A stretch of 64,000 nt of DNA from Voacanga thouarsii (GCA_026120185.1 JANUWF010001281.1:2832501-2896500); one strand, 5' to 3'; shown: positions 1 to 11,971, numbered from the stretch's first letter. Notes: generated by a model from the sequence alone, not told the origin. Numbers and translations are program-made.

Positions 1-1682
1 AACCGTCTGAACCCACACCTATTAGTGAATCTTCTAACACACAAGTATTTTTTAGGTCAAGTAAGATATGAGTAGAGCCTGAGAAATATAGATTTCTCAT
101 AAGTGACTACAATGACGTATTGCTCGTAGAAGAAGATGAGCTTACTAATTACAAGGACGTTCTGAATAGTTCAAAATCTAACAAATGGCTTGAAGCCATG
201 TAGTCAGAAATAGATTCTATGTATGACAACCAAGTATCGACTTTGGTTGATCCACTAGGGTGCAAATAGGTTTTCAAAAAGAAAATTGATATGGATGGTA
301 ATGTGGTTACCTATAAGGCACCTCTGGTTGCAAAAAGTTATCGACAACAGCAAGGTATTGACTATGACAAAACTTTTTTACCAATTTCTATACTAAAATC
401 CATAAGAATTTGCCTAGCACTTGCCACTCATTATGGCTATAAGGTTTGGCAAATAGATGTGAAAACAGCTTTCCTGATCAAGGAAGGGTATATGACACAA
501 CCAAAAGGTTTCACTTCCAAAGATGGCACAAAAGTATGCATGTTGCAAAGCTCCATCTATAGACTTAAGCAACCATCTAGGAGTTGGAACATCCATTTTG
601 ATGAGATAATTAAAGAATTTGGTTTCATTCAATACATGGATGAACCTTGTGTGTATAAGAAGTTTAGTGGGAGTGCAATTATTTTCTTATTGCTTTATAT
701 AGATGACATATTGCTAATAGGAAATGATTTTTTTTGTTCTTCAATTTGTAAAGATTTGGTTATCCAAGATGTTCTCCATGAAAATCCTTGGAGAAGCAAC
801 CTATATTCTAGGAATAAGAATTTACAGAGATAGATCAATGAGGTTCTAGGTCTTTCGCAGTCTACATATGAAGATAAAGTGCTGAAGAGGTTCAGCATGG
901 CTAAATCCAAAAGAGGATTCTTACTTATGACACATGGATTAAACTTTTCAAATTCGATGTCTCCAAAGACACAAGTTGAAAGGGATCATATGAGTAGAAT
1001 TTCGTATGCTTCGGTAATTAGGTCTATCATGTAGGCTATGATATGTATTAGGCCTGATGTATCATATGCTCTTAGCTTGACGATTAGATATCAATTTGCC
1101 CCTAGAGAGAGTCATTGGGTGGCTGTAAAGAATATACTCAAATACTTACGAAGGACTAAGGATGCATTCTTCGTATGTGGAGATGGTGATTTGCAAGTAA
1201 GAAGGTATACTGATGCCATCTTTTAATCTGATAAGGACAACTACAAATCACAATTTAGCTACGTGTTCACATTAGGTGGTGGGGCAATAAGTCAAAAAAG
1301 TTCCAAATGAGAGACTAATGCCGATTCGACCACTGAAGCAAAGTACATTGCAGCTTCTGAAGTAGTTAAAGAAGCAGTGTGGATCAAGAAGTTCGTCACT
1401 GAACTTGGAGTGGTTCCTAGCATTGTAGATCTGATACTTTTGTATTGTTATAACAATGGAGCTATTAGACAAGCAAAAGAACCACTGTCTCATCAACGAT
1501 TCAAGCATGTACATAGACGTTATTATCTTATTAGAGAGATCATAGATAGGTGCGATGTAAAGATAGAGAGAATTTCCATGGATCAGAATATAGCTAATCC
1601 ACTCACTAAAGCACTTTTTCAAAAGAAACGTGATAAACATGTTGAGTTATTCGGTATTCTATAGATGAATGATTGGTTCTAG
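1..1682 (+). pseudogene. Ty1/copia (Tork-type) pol fragment: reverse transcriptase and RNase H, degenerate
   Basis: This is the C-terminal half of a copia polyprotein and it enters from the left edge. It carries the conserved block with KTAF, the YMTQPKGF and IYRLKQ motifs, and the catalytic YIDD (about 697-708). RNase H follows, with the STTEAKYIAA segment and the HQR.KH.H..Y motif near the end. The same region of the complete element at 17594-26833 aligns throughout. Damage includes in-frame stops near 200-215, at 268-270 and after 1035, a deletion of about 20 bp before the first block, and a deletion with frame change around 728-835 just after YIDD. The terminal DWF plus stop corresponds to DWL plus stop in the other copy. 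It cannot make a working enzyme. Confidence 0.93.
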
Positions 1683-1696
1683 TGAAAGTGGGAGAT
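1683..1696 (+). promoter_or_regulatory. Polypurine tract of the left copia fragment
   Basis: The purine-rich GAAAGTGGGAGA lies directly after the pol stop and directly before the LTR start. This is where plus-strand DNA synthesis would be primed in a copia element. The corresponding tract of the other copy (25104-25115) is less purine-pure. Confidence 0.7.
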
Positions 1697-1790
1697 TATT
1701 AGCGTTGTACCCTAGAAGCAATCACTTGTACCTTATATATTGCATACTAATTAATAAAAGAGACTTTCTTTATCTTTCAATTTAATTGTT
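1697..1790 (+). repeat. Truncated start of a copia 3' LTR
   Basis: About 94 bp match the first bases of the LTRs at 17594 and 25116, including CCCTAGAAGCAATCACTTGT. The terminal TG has become TA. The LTR stops at about 1786-1795, where Athila-like 3' sequence begins, so roughly 1.6 kb of the LTR is missing. Confidence 0.8.
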
Positions 1791-2126
1791 ACATTACAAG
1801 CTTAAAAGTCCTACTTGATCTAGGTAGACTCATGATATATTTCGGATTAGTGGAGAGAGTATATGAAGAGTAAGCCTATAGAATGCATATTCTATTTGAA
1901 CTAAATTCTTTCCAATGGTTTGAGAATATTGTGAAGTATTGTGATCGTTCTACTGAGGTATTTATCACTTACACAAGTCTTGCATTTATTGTGAAAGATA
2001 TAGTGGCATGTATTTTATGTTCTTGAATGAAGGAAGCATTAAAGATACTGTTTTGAAATTGATTGAGTGAGTTAAACCTTGTATTTTCCAACTTGTTCTT
2101 CATACTTTGCTTGAGGACAAGCAAAG
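1791..2126 (+). mobile_element. 3' end of internal region of an Athila-like element (copy A)
   Basis: This stretch aligns with 7437-7780 of the neighbouring element, starting ATTACAAGCTTAAAAGTCC and ending at GAGGACAAGCAAAG. It is untranslated sequence upstream of the 3' LTR. The polypurine tract and the first bases of the LTR have been lost in a 28-bp deletion at 2126/2127. Confidence 0.75.
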
Positions 2127-3699
2127 CTAAATTAGTCATATTTTTCCTAATTATTTGAGGCTCTTTTGTGATATATTTTGTTTAATAACTTGTCATATTC
2201 TTTCATATTTGAGATTTTTCCTTTGAAAAGGTATTTTGATCATTATTTCAGATTTTTAGGGTAAAACGAAAAAAAAATGTTGCAAAACAGATGAGAGGTG
2301 GCACTGGCTAGGGCCTAGAACCGGTGTCGGCCATGCACTATTGATGCGAACTTCAAAGCGACGGAAAAATTGGTGAAACAGAGCAAAACAGAGTCAAACT
2401 GGTGCCAGCTCCAAGAGTCAAGGAGGCGCTGGCTGTGAAGCTAGAACCGGCATCGGCTGTGAAGTTGGAATCGGCGCCGGCTGCATTCTGGTCTTCATTG
2501 TGCAAAATTTGGAGAAAAATCGATGAACGAGTAGAGAAGCAAAACACAACCAGCACCGACTCCAAAAGCCCAGGTGGCGCCGGCTCTGCCTTGAAGATAA
2601 GGCGGTGCTTGATTTTTTCTACGTGATTTTTGGTAATCTATGGAGTTTTAGTATCTTCTAACTTCTATTTGGCCAAGAACTCTGTACCTACGAGTTTAGA
2701 CACTTCCTAAGCCTATAAATAGATGAAAAACACAAGGAAAAATGAGAGAATTCATTGATCATCACAGAAAATCATTCAATTAAAAGAAGAATTTTTCAAT
2801 TTAAGGAGGGTTGTACAAGAAGGTCTTCAAAGGGAGAAGAAGGAGGCTTGTCTATGAGTGCTTTCTTTTACTTTGTTTCTTTTTCTTGGATAATGATATG
2901 TTAATTGTTTTATTCTAATTTTACATTGTTTTAGATATTCATGATATTTAGAGTTATTTGATTTTTTAATTTATTGATTGTTATACTTGGTATTTAATTA
3001 CTTATACTGATTACGAGATCGGTTGATTGTTTCTATCCATTAACTTGCATGGGAAAGGGATTGATGGTGGTTTCAATTTGATTGATTTCATATATGTTGC
3101 CTCTTAACTTATTTGAGAAAGGGGTTAATTGCTAAGAACTGGTAATTAAAGGTTAATTGATGTCTGCCAGAGTATGGATTCATCGGTTAATTTCATGTTT
3201 TAAGTTTGCCAGAGTATGGAAATTTAATCAAGGATCAGGTTTAATGCATCTTTTGGGTAAGACTGGTTGAGATAGAGTATGTGATACTAAGTTACCTAGA
3301 AGATAGAGGTTAATGGATTAGGAAAGAAGTGAGTCTACTTTAATCCTTCGTGATGCCAAGAGAATAGTTAATTATGATAAAGGTTGGGTACTTTAAGATC
3401 ATGCTTGTCTGAACAATGGCTTAAGTTACATAATTCTACATCCTTGACATGTATATATTTTATTTTATTTTATTTTCCTTTTTACTTGTTTTCACTTTAT
3501 CGAGTCGGTTAAATAATGAAAGAAATGTGATTAATGTCTACTTGTTCCTGGAGGATCAACACTCGTTTGAACCCTATGCTCAATTAATGATGAGTACGTT
3601 TGATCATATGTGTGATTTGTGTTGAATGTTTTAATTTAAACTTAATTAGGAATGTGCTTAGTTTTTGTATGATTTTTACACCCAAGTCTGGACACATCA
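2127..3699 (+). repeat. LTR A: 3' LTR of Athila-like copy A
   Basis: It aligns along its length with LTR C (7794-9332) and ends GACACATCA. The terminal TGATAGGGG is deleted. A TATAAAT box lies at about 2714-2720. Upstream of it, 2290-2600 holds a cluster of GGCGCC-type motifs. The sequence to the right (3700 on) is the middle of a related LTR, so copy A appears to have inserted into another element's LTR. Confidence 0.85.
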
Positions 3700-4558
3700 T
3701 CTTATCTATGAGTGCTTTCTTTTACTTTGTTTTCTTTTTCTTGACAATGATGTATTAACTATTTTATTGTAATTTAACATTGTTTTAGATATTCATGATT
3801 TTTAGAGTTGTTTGATCTTTTGATTAATTGATTGTTATTCTGAGTATTTGATTACTTGTGCTTATTACGAGATTAATTGGTTGGTTCTTTCAATTAACTT
3901 GCTTGGACAAAGGGGTTGATGGTAGCTTCAATTCATTAGTTTCATATTTTCTGACTCTTAACTTGATTGGACAAAGGGGTTAAAAGTAAGGACAAAGTAG
4001 TTTAAGGTTAATTGATGTCTGCCAGGATATAGATTCATTAGTTAATTTCATGTGTAATTTGCCAGGAATGGGAATTAAATCAAGGACTGTAGTTAATGCA
4101 TCTTTTAGGTGAATTAGATGAGGCAGGATATGTGATACTTGTTTGTCTAGAAGATAAGGATTCATGGATTCGACAAATAAGTGAATCTACCTTAATCCTT
4201 CATGATGCCAAGAGAATAATTAATTATGATAATGATTAGGTACTTTAAGATCACGATTGTCAAAATAATGGTTTGAGTTACATACTTCTCCATCATTGAC
4301 ATGTATATATTTTTATTTTATTTTAGTTTATTTTCCTTTTTATTTCTTTTTCACTTTATCGAGTCGGTTAAACAATGAAAGAAGGGTGATTAATGTATAA
4401 TTGTTCCTGGAGGATCAACACTCGTTTCAACCCTATGCTATGTTAATCATGAGTACGCTTGCTCATATGTGTAATTTGGGGTTAACTTTTTAATTTAAAC
4501 TTAATTGGGAATATGCTTATTTTTATATGATTTTTTATACCCAAATCTGGATACATCA
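3700..4558 (+). repeat. LTR B: 3' half of the 5' LTR of the second Athila-like element
   Basis: It matches LTR C from about 8476 to 9332 and ends ATACATCA immediately before a primer binding site, so it is a genuine 5' LTR end. Its first half is not here; the interruption by copy A at 3699/3700 explains this, and the missing half should lie left of the window. Confidence 0.82.
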
Positions 4559-4564
4559 AGTTTT

Positions 4565-4583
4565 TGGCGCCGTTGCCGAGGAT
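4565..4583 (+). promoter_or_regulatory. Primer binding site, tRNA-Asp type
   Basis: TGGCGCCGTTGCCGAGGA is the complement of the 3' end of plant tRNA-Asp with one mismatch. It lies six bases after the LTR end. The Asp primer is typical of the Athila group. Confidence 0.88.
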
Positions 4584-4646
4584 TAGGATATTTTTCTATT
4601 TCATCATTGAGGTGTTTTTGAAAAGCTTGATTTAACATCAAGTTTT

Positions 4647-4664
4647 TGGCGTTGTTGCCGAGGA
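4647..4664 (+). promoter_or_regulatory. Second, decayed copy of LTR end plus primer binding site
   Basis: ACATCAAGTTTTTGGCG is repeated 82 bases after the first copy, followed by TTGTTGCCGAGGA. This duplicates the LTR terminus and the tRNA-Asp site, with C-to-T changes. Confidence 0.65.
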
Positions 4665-4998
4665 ACAATATCATGAAAGCTTAGATTTTGTTCATTTAAC
4701 TATGTGAATATGTAAATATGCGCATATGTAAATATGTACAATTGTTCTTTCTGCAAAAAAGTGTCATCTTTTGTATCTTTTATCTCTTGTAATCTAATTT
4801 ACTAACTTTAACTTAATTGACTAACATACTTCATGTTGTATTCTAAATACCACTAACTTTTGTGTTTATGTAGCCTGTGAATATATCTAATGTGTGTGTT
4901 TTTCTTTTCTTTACTTTTTCGATTCTTTGCTTTTACCTTTTTGTTTTTTTTCTTTGTTTTTCTATTATTTTTGTTTGTTTTTCTTTTTTTTATTTTGT

Positions 4999-5841
4999 AT
5001 GAGGTTGATATCATCATGGACAACTATTTTTGGGCATAAAATCAAAGGAGTTACAATGATACTAGATTGGCAAAATTACAAGCTCGCATTGACGTTCTTA
5101 GTGAGATGTCATTAATAACATTGGTGAATTCTTTAGTTGCCAATACAAATTCATTTATTCAGTAGCATGAAGAAGCATCTCAACAATTGAGCTATCAAAG
5201 AACACAACTAGCCAAGTTGGTTGAGGATGCCATAAAGGCCTATATGCTTGAACAAGAGAATTTCCAAGGAAATGAAAGTGGATATGAGGACCAATTGTCC
5301 AATGTGGAAAGCGAAGGTCCAAATGATGCTGTGTTAAATTTATCATGCCTCAAGGAGTTGGATCTTTCAACGCTATATCATAAGAAACCCTTTGAGGATG
5401 TTGACGAATTCTACCCTTTACCCCAATTTCTTGGAGGTAACTTAGTTTTTGTAGACCATGCCTTGAAAAGTAAGGATTTTCTTGGTCCCATCTTTAAGAA
5501 CTCAATTGCTAAGTTCTAAGGAGAATTTCAATTATAACAAATCTTTTCAAGGGTTAAAAGGTGATTTCAAGCTTGATGCATTCTTTAGAAACCATGTGCA
5601 CTTATACGTTAACAACAATATTTGTGTGTCTAAAAGAATGTCAAAGAAAGAGGTTTATGTGTTTTGCTTTAGTAAGAAAAATTATTTTCATAAACCTTCT
5701 ATTTTTCAAAAACTTCTCTTCATTCTACATTCATCATGCCTATATTTTATTTTGAGCTTTAATTTCTTTTCAAAAGGTTTGAGGAGAAAGCATGATGAGT
5801 GTAAAAAGTTTATGTTTTATGTTTTATTTTTTTTTTCTTGA
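4999..5841 (+). pseudogene. Unrecognised ORF of a pol-less Athila-like element, copy 1
   Basis: I do not recognise this protein. The reading starts at an ATG at 4999 and continues over three pieces. The first is a short N-terminal stretch whose frame is lost before 5100. The second, 5104-5519, contains QLAKLVEDAIKAY and GGNLVFVDHALKSK. The third, 5482-5841 in another frame, contains DAFFR, KRM, FCF, KKNYFH and ends at RKHDE. One extra T in the run at about 5476 explains the last frame change, and a stop lies near 5164. The same protein is readable at 11972-12887. The position after the PBS is that of gag, but I see no zinc knuckle, protease or polymerase motif. It may be a diverged gag or a protein peculiar to non-autonomous elements. 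Confidence 0.6.
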
Positions 5842-7793
5842 GTCTTTTTCTTTAGCTTGTTTTCTTTTATTTAGGTGGGTTTTTATTTTATTATTATTTG
5901 CCTTGTACTTTTATTTTTGTTTTGTTTTACAGGAATAAAGTCCTCTTAGACAAGCCCTACTCTTTACCTCAAGTTTGGATATCTATTGGAGCTTTATTGC
6001 GCTTGGGAAGTATTACTTAAACTTTCTAACCCATTATTGTTTTTGGTCCCTTTGGAGATGCTTTATTGTGTGTATTTTCTTCCAAGGAGGACATTGTTCA
6101 ATTTAAGTACAGGAGAGTGGTTTGGTGATATACGTTGTCCAAGTTTTTATCAATTTTAGTTTGAGGACAGAGTTTGGAAAATTGGAGCTACACTATCATG
6201 AAAGTATTTTCTTTTGTATCTTATCCCCTTTATGTTTTGTCCCATGGCATTATTTATTCTTTGTTCTATTTCTTTGGCCATTGAGAACAATGTCCAGTTT
6301 TAGTGTGGGGGAGTGGTTCGATTGAAAATTCTTCTATGCATCATTCTTGTATCGTTTATCCTTCTTGTGAGCAAAAATTTTCCAAAAACAAAAAATTTTC
6401 CAATTTTTTTTCTGATTTTCTTGGAGATTTCAAGCTATATTTTTAGTGCATGTCTTTATGATGGATTATAGAGCATATGTTCTAGATCATTTATAGCTTA
6501 TGCATGACTTTTTGCACGCACTTGGATGAAGTAGTTCTTGATCAAATGCTTTACATTATTCCTAAACCTATTTTTCTACTAAAATTAATAGAGCATTCTA
6601 GAACTTACTTGAATACCTCTCGAGGTGAAATAAGAAAGACATTCATGATTTAACATAGGGATGACGGTAATAGGCCTTCTTTAGATAGTTTGAGCTTTTC
6701 AAGCCTACCTATTTTTATATTACCCTTAGTGCCTATTTTGAGCCTACATTGTTGATTTCTTTCTTTAAAACCCGTCACAATACTTTGTCCATTGCTGTTT
6801 TTGAGAGTTTGAATAATTTTCAAAATCTTTATGCTCTTGATGGATAAAAAATTATGTATGAGAATGTTGAGGAAGAGTACTTGGAGAAAGATCATGACTC
6901 GTTACTTTCAATCATATATCAATACTGAGTTGAGCTAAAAAAAGAAAAGAAAGAGAAGAAAAAGGAAAAGAAAGATTGAACACAAGAAAAGAGAACACAA
7001 AGTCACTAGAAAAGATGAAAAGAAAGAAACTGAGAAAGAAAAGAACAGCAGCAGTGAAAGACAAAAGAAGAGTGAAAAGAATAAAAGAGAAAGAAAAACT
7101 TTTTGAAAGAAAAAGAAAAGAAAGATCACAAGAGGAATAGTGATTGAGCTGTAAAAGTTGAGTTCATATCATGTCCTTAACACCATTGCTGAAAATTTGA
7201 GTGATCTTGTGGAAAAAATAGAGAAGAGTTGATGAAAAGAGACAAGAAAAAGAGAAAATACAGGATTTGCTTGAGCTAAACTGTAATTGCTAAATAAGGT
7301 TATGGTTTTGATTTATCTTGGAATAGGAGAGCAAGAAGAGTTTGGAAATTATTGATACATTTTGTTTATCCTTTTCTTGCGAACTCTCACCTTCTTTGAT
7401 ATTTAATTCTCCTATATCCTTCGTTTGTTACGCTACATTACAAGCTTAAAAGTCCTACTTGATCTAAGTAGAATCATGATCTGTCTCGGATTAGTGGAGA
7501 GAGTCTATGAAAAGTAAGCTTATGGAATGCATAATCTTTTTGAACTATATTCTTTCCAATGGTTTGAGAATATTGTTAAGTATCGGGATGGTTCTACTAA
7601 GTCATTATTCACTTGTACACGTCTTGCATTTGTTGTGGAAGATGTACTAGCATGTGTTTTATGTTCTTGAATGAAGAAAGCGTTGAAGATATTATTTTGA
7701 AATTGATTGAGTGATTTGATAAAACCTTATGTTTTCCTACTTGTCTTTGATACTTTGCTTGAGGACAAGCAAAGAGCTAAGTGTGGGGGAATA
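5842..7793 (+). mobile_element. 3' untranslated region of Athila-like element B-C
   Basis: There is no coding sequence. It holds three copies of a module made of GAGGACA or GAGAACA, about ten bases, and AAGTGTGGGGG (near 6087-6120, 6282-6316 and 7761-7793). The last is the polypurine tract next to the LTR. An almost pure purine stretch rich in GAAA lies at 6937-7130. Confidence 0.7.
7779..7793 (+). promoter_or_regulatory. Polypurine tract of element B-C
   Basis: AAGTGTGGGGGAATA directly precedes the TGATAGG that starts LTR C. Confidence 0.85.
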
Positions 7794-9332
7794 TGATAGG
7801 GGCTAAATTAGTTATATTTTTCTTAGTTATTTGAGGTTCTTTTGTTATACATTTTGTTTAATAACTAGCCATAATCCTTCATATTTGAGATTTTACCCTT
7901 GGAAAGGTATTTTCTGCATTATTTCAGATTTTAGGGGTAAAACGAAGCAAAAACATCGTCAAACAGAATAGAAGTGGCGCCGGCCAGGACAGAGGAACCA
8001 GTGCCGGTCATATGCTGATGGCACAAACTTCGAGGCAATAAAAAATTGTTGAACCAAGACTAGAGCAGAACCGAACTGGCGCCGGCTCCAGTAGTTAAGG
8101 CGGGGCCAACTACATTCTGGACAATATTGCATGGAAATCAAGAAAAATCAGCGAACAACGAAAGAAACAGAACACAACCGGCGATGGCTTCGACAGCCAA
8201 GGTGGCGCCGGCTATACCCTGAGGAAAAGACGGGATCTTGATTTTTGGACGCAATTTTTGGTAATCTATGGAGTTTTAATACTTTCCTAAATCTACTTGG
8301 CCAAGAACATTACACCAACAAGTTTAAGTACTTCCTAAGTCTATAAATAGATGGAAAACACAAGAGAAAATGAGAGAATTCATTGATCATCATATAAAAT
8401 CACTCAAATCAAAGGAGAAAATCTTCAATTTATGAAGGGTTGTACAAGAAGGTCTTCAAAGGAAGAAGAACGAGGCTTGTCTATGAGTGCTTTCTTTTAC
8501 TTTGTTTTCTTTTTCTTGACAATGATGTATTAATTGTTTTATTGTAATTTGACATTGTTTTAAATATTCATGATTTTTAGAGTTGTTTGATCTTTTGATT
8601 AATTGATTGTTATTCTTGATATTTGATTACTTGTGCTTATTACAAGATTAATTGGTTGCTTCTATCCGTTAACTTGCTTGGACAAAGGGGTTGATGGTGG
8701 TTTCAATTCGTTAGTTTCATGTTTGTTGGCTCTTAACTTACTTGGACAAAGGGGTTAAGAGTAAGGACAAAGTAGTTTAATGTTAATTGATGTCTGCCAG
8801 GATATAGATTCAATGGTTAATTTCATGTGTAATTTGCTAGGAATGGGAATTAAATTAAGGAATGTGGTTAATATATCTTTTAGGTGAATTAGTTGAGACA
8901 AGATATGTGATACTCGTTTGTCTAGAAGATAGGGATTCATGGATTCGACAAAGAAGTGAATCTACCTTAATCCTTCATAATGCCAAGAGAATAATTAGTT
9001 ATGATAATGATTAGGTACTTTAGATCATGATTGTCAAAATAATGGTTTGAATTACATACTTCTCCATCCTTAACATGTATATATTTTTATTTTATTTTAG
9101 TTTATTTTCCTTTTTATTTCTTTTTCACTTTATTGAGTCAGTAAAACAATGAAAGAAAGGTGATTCATGTATACTTGTTCCTAGAGGATCGACACTCGTT
9201 TGAACACTATGCTATGTTAATGATGAATACGCTTTCTCATATGTGTAATTTGGGGTTAACTTTTTAATTTAAACTTAATTAGGAATATGCTTATTTTTAT
9301 ATGATTTTTTATACCTAAATCCAGACACATCA
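7794..9332 (+). repeat. LTR C: 3' LTR of Athila-like element B-C (1539 bp)
   Basis: It starts TGATAGGGG right after the polypurine tract and ends GACACATCA. A TATAAAT box lies at 8342-8348. A GGCGCC-type motif cluster lies at 7975-8215, upstream of the TATA box and so in U3. The body aligns with LTRs A and B. Confidence 0.88.
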
Positions 9333-10389
9333 GCTTATCACTTAAGTAATTATGGAAGAAAAATGTGTAAAAGTGTAATGACTTGCAATCTAGTCCATTA
9401 TTTACCATAACAAGCTATGCAATGACTTACTTGATATTTTTCACTCATGTATTTACTACAGATTTGCTTCTCCTAAAAAAAGTCCAAAGCCATCTATAAA
9501 AAGGTACAAAATCTAGTCATGAACTACCCTTATGACATAGGCTTATAAATCAATCATCAATATTTCAGGTTATGCTTACATAGCAACGGTCACCAATAAC
9601 CAGTGCATCTAATTCACAGAGATTCTCCACACAACTACATAAGCAGATGATATAATTTTCCTCCTTTAGCAATGTGATCGCCACACGTACTCATCTATGC
9701 CATGTATATATCTTAATTCAAAACATAAGTATAAGTCAAGCATCCTACATTTGTTTCAAAAATATAAGTACAAGTCTCAGTTGCTCAAATATGGCGTGCA
9801 AAACCTAGTATAAATCCTTAATGCATATATTTACATCGTCAAAACAATATGATCATAGATGAGTGCAAATGGCATATAACTCATGAAGTGATCAACTAGT
9901 AGGACAATACTAGCAATATCCTTAAAGTATGTTCTTCCGAGGTATAAGATTTAACAAGCTAGAATAGCACCTTCAATGTACTCATCAATATGAAGCAATT
10001 CGACCAAACGACACTATACTTTCTAATATACACATCATAGCTAAAACAAAGATCAATCACATCTGCTTCTAGTCTAAAAATGCTTATGTTAAAAACATTG
10101 ATCTCAACAGTAAAGCATAATTCGCACAACCTTAAATTTAGTGCACTCATATGGCTTCTACTCAACAAAGTAAGGAAAACTACCTAATTTATGCTATTAG
10201 AATGAGATCCCCATATACACACATATTACTCTCACAAAATCTTACCACATAAAATTGTTACAAGATAAAAAGAGAGCAAGGGATCTGAGAATTACAAGAG
10301 ACGAGAAGTTGGTGGCATTGCCTTAACAAATCTAAGAGTACTTTACTTTTGGAGGGGTTGTGTGTGCTTCACCTTAACAACAATGATTC
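9333..10389. other. Unassigned AT-rich sequence
   Basis: I see no gene or element in this kilobase. Its only longer reading frame (69 codons, minus strand, 9959-10168) has no motif I know. It is the left flank of the element inserted at 10395 and continues at 15850. Confidence 0.6.
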
Positions 10390-10394
10390 AAGAT
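10390..10394. repeat. Target site duplication AAGAT (left)
   Basis: AAGAT here and again at 15845-15849 exactly bracket the element at 10395-15844. Confidence 0.85.
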
Positions 10395-11773
10395 TGATAG
10401 GGAAAAAATTCATCTATATTTTTCTAGTTATTTAAGTTTATTTTGTGATACATTTGCTACAATAACTAGTCATATTTCTTCATATTTGGTATTTTACCCT
10501 TGGAAAGGCGTTTTTGAATTTTATTGCAAAAAATGATGAAAAATATATCAAAATCGTCGCTGTTACATTACACGGCTGGCGCTGGCAAAAATCAAGAAAA
10601 AAACATAGCAATGTCAGGCAAACAGAGCACAACCAATGCCAGCTCTGCACAGGACAGCTGGCGTCGGCCCTATGCTATTCAATGTTGGTGAGATTTCCAA
10701 ATTTTTCGCAGATTGGAAAATGTCCCTAGAGTTTTGGTATTTTCCAATCTCTACTTGGCCTAGGACTCTTAGAGAACAAAATTTAGCCTCTTGGAAGCCT
10801 ATTTAAATAAGAAAAACACAAAGACAAAGGGGTGATTTGAACGATCCAAGATAGCTACTGATTTTTCAAAGACAAATTCACCACTCAAATGAGTATTGTT
10901 TAAAGGAGGTTTTCAAGAGAAGAAGAATGGCTTGTCTGTGAGTTTTATCTTTTATCCTTTGTTTTATTTTCTAGAACAATGATATGCTTAGTGTTTTGAT
11001 TGTAATTCGATATTATTTTGGAGATTATGATTTTGAGTTATTTGGAATTTTTTATCAATCTATTATTGTCCTTGGTATTTGATTACTTGTTATCATTAGT
11101 TATTGATGTGTTTTCTTCCAATTGACCTGAGAAACAATGTTAGAAGTTTATTGCATTAATTTTATATTTATTAGATCTTAATGGACTTGGGAAATGAAGC
11201 TAACATTAAAGAACTTATGTAATCAAAGATTGGTTGATTTCACCTAGAGCATATGGTCATTGGCGAATTTCATGTTTATAAGGTATGGGTTCCTTTGGTT
11301 GCTTTGGTTTGAATGGGAAATCTACTAAATTATTCAAGGGATAGTGAATCCATGGATTGGGAAAGAAGTGGTATCTACATAAGTAAGTTCATGACTTGGG
11401 AAACGATTGAATTTTACTTAAGTTCCTTAATGATGTCAAGATGATGATTGATTGTGATTAATGCTAATTGATTCAATATTATGATTTCAAGATAATTATC
11501 TAGTTGCATGAATTTACATCATTGAGTTATATCTATTTTTTATTTATTTATTTTTCTCTTTATTCTCTTATTATTTTATTAGCTAAACAATAAAGATTTT
11601 GGTAAAGTGAGGTTGGAGCATAAGTTTTCGTGGATTCGATACTTGCTAGTGCTTATAATATACGATGGGTATACTTACCTGTATGTATGGTTTTATTCGT
11701 TGGCATTTTAATTAAAACATGATTAATTGTATAATTTGTTGGTAATATTTTCTACACTAAAAAATAAGCATCA
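10395..11773 (+). repeat. LTR D, 5' LTR
   Basis: It starts TGATAGGG and ends AAGCATCA. A TATA-like TATTTAAATA lies near 10799-10809. GGCGC-type motifs at 10570-10680 lie upstream of it. It is diverged from but related to LTRs A to C, sharing the start and the stretch TTTTACCCTTGGAAAGG. Confidence 0.9.
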
Positions 11774-11779
11774 AGTTTT

Positions 11780-11797
11780 TGGCACTGTTGCCGGGAT
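11780..11797 (+). promoter_or_regulatory. Primer binding site, tRNA-Asp type, decayed
   Basis: TGGCACTGTTGCCGGGAT lies six bases after LTR D. Against the tRNA-Asp complement the differences are mainly G-to-A and C-to-T at former CpG positions. Confidence 0.8.
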
Positions 11798-11971
11798 GGG
11801 CACCATCGAAAACACTCGAATTTTGTTCATTTAGCCTTTGTTGTATTTGTAAATACCACTGACTTTTGTAATTTATGAATCTCTCTGATTTTTATTTTTT
11901 TACTTTCTTTATTTTTTATTTTTTTAATTATTTTTCTTTTCGTTTTGATCTTTTTTTTTTCTTTCTTGAGA

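Noticed and set aside
6935..7129. Phe, Leu and Ser-rich minus-strand frame
   Set aside because: It is the complement of the GAAA-rich purine stretch.
3700..9338. A CTTAT target duplication for the Athila-like element B-C
   Set aside because: CTTAT follows both LTR A and LTR C, but the left side of the element is outside the window, so the pair cannot bracket one insertion.
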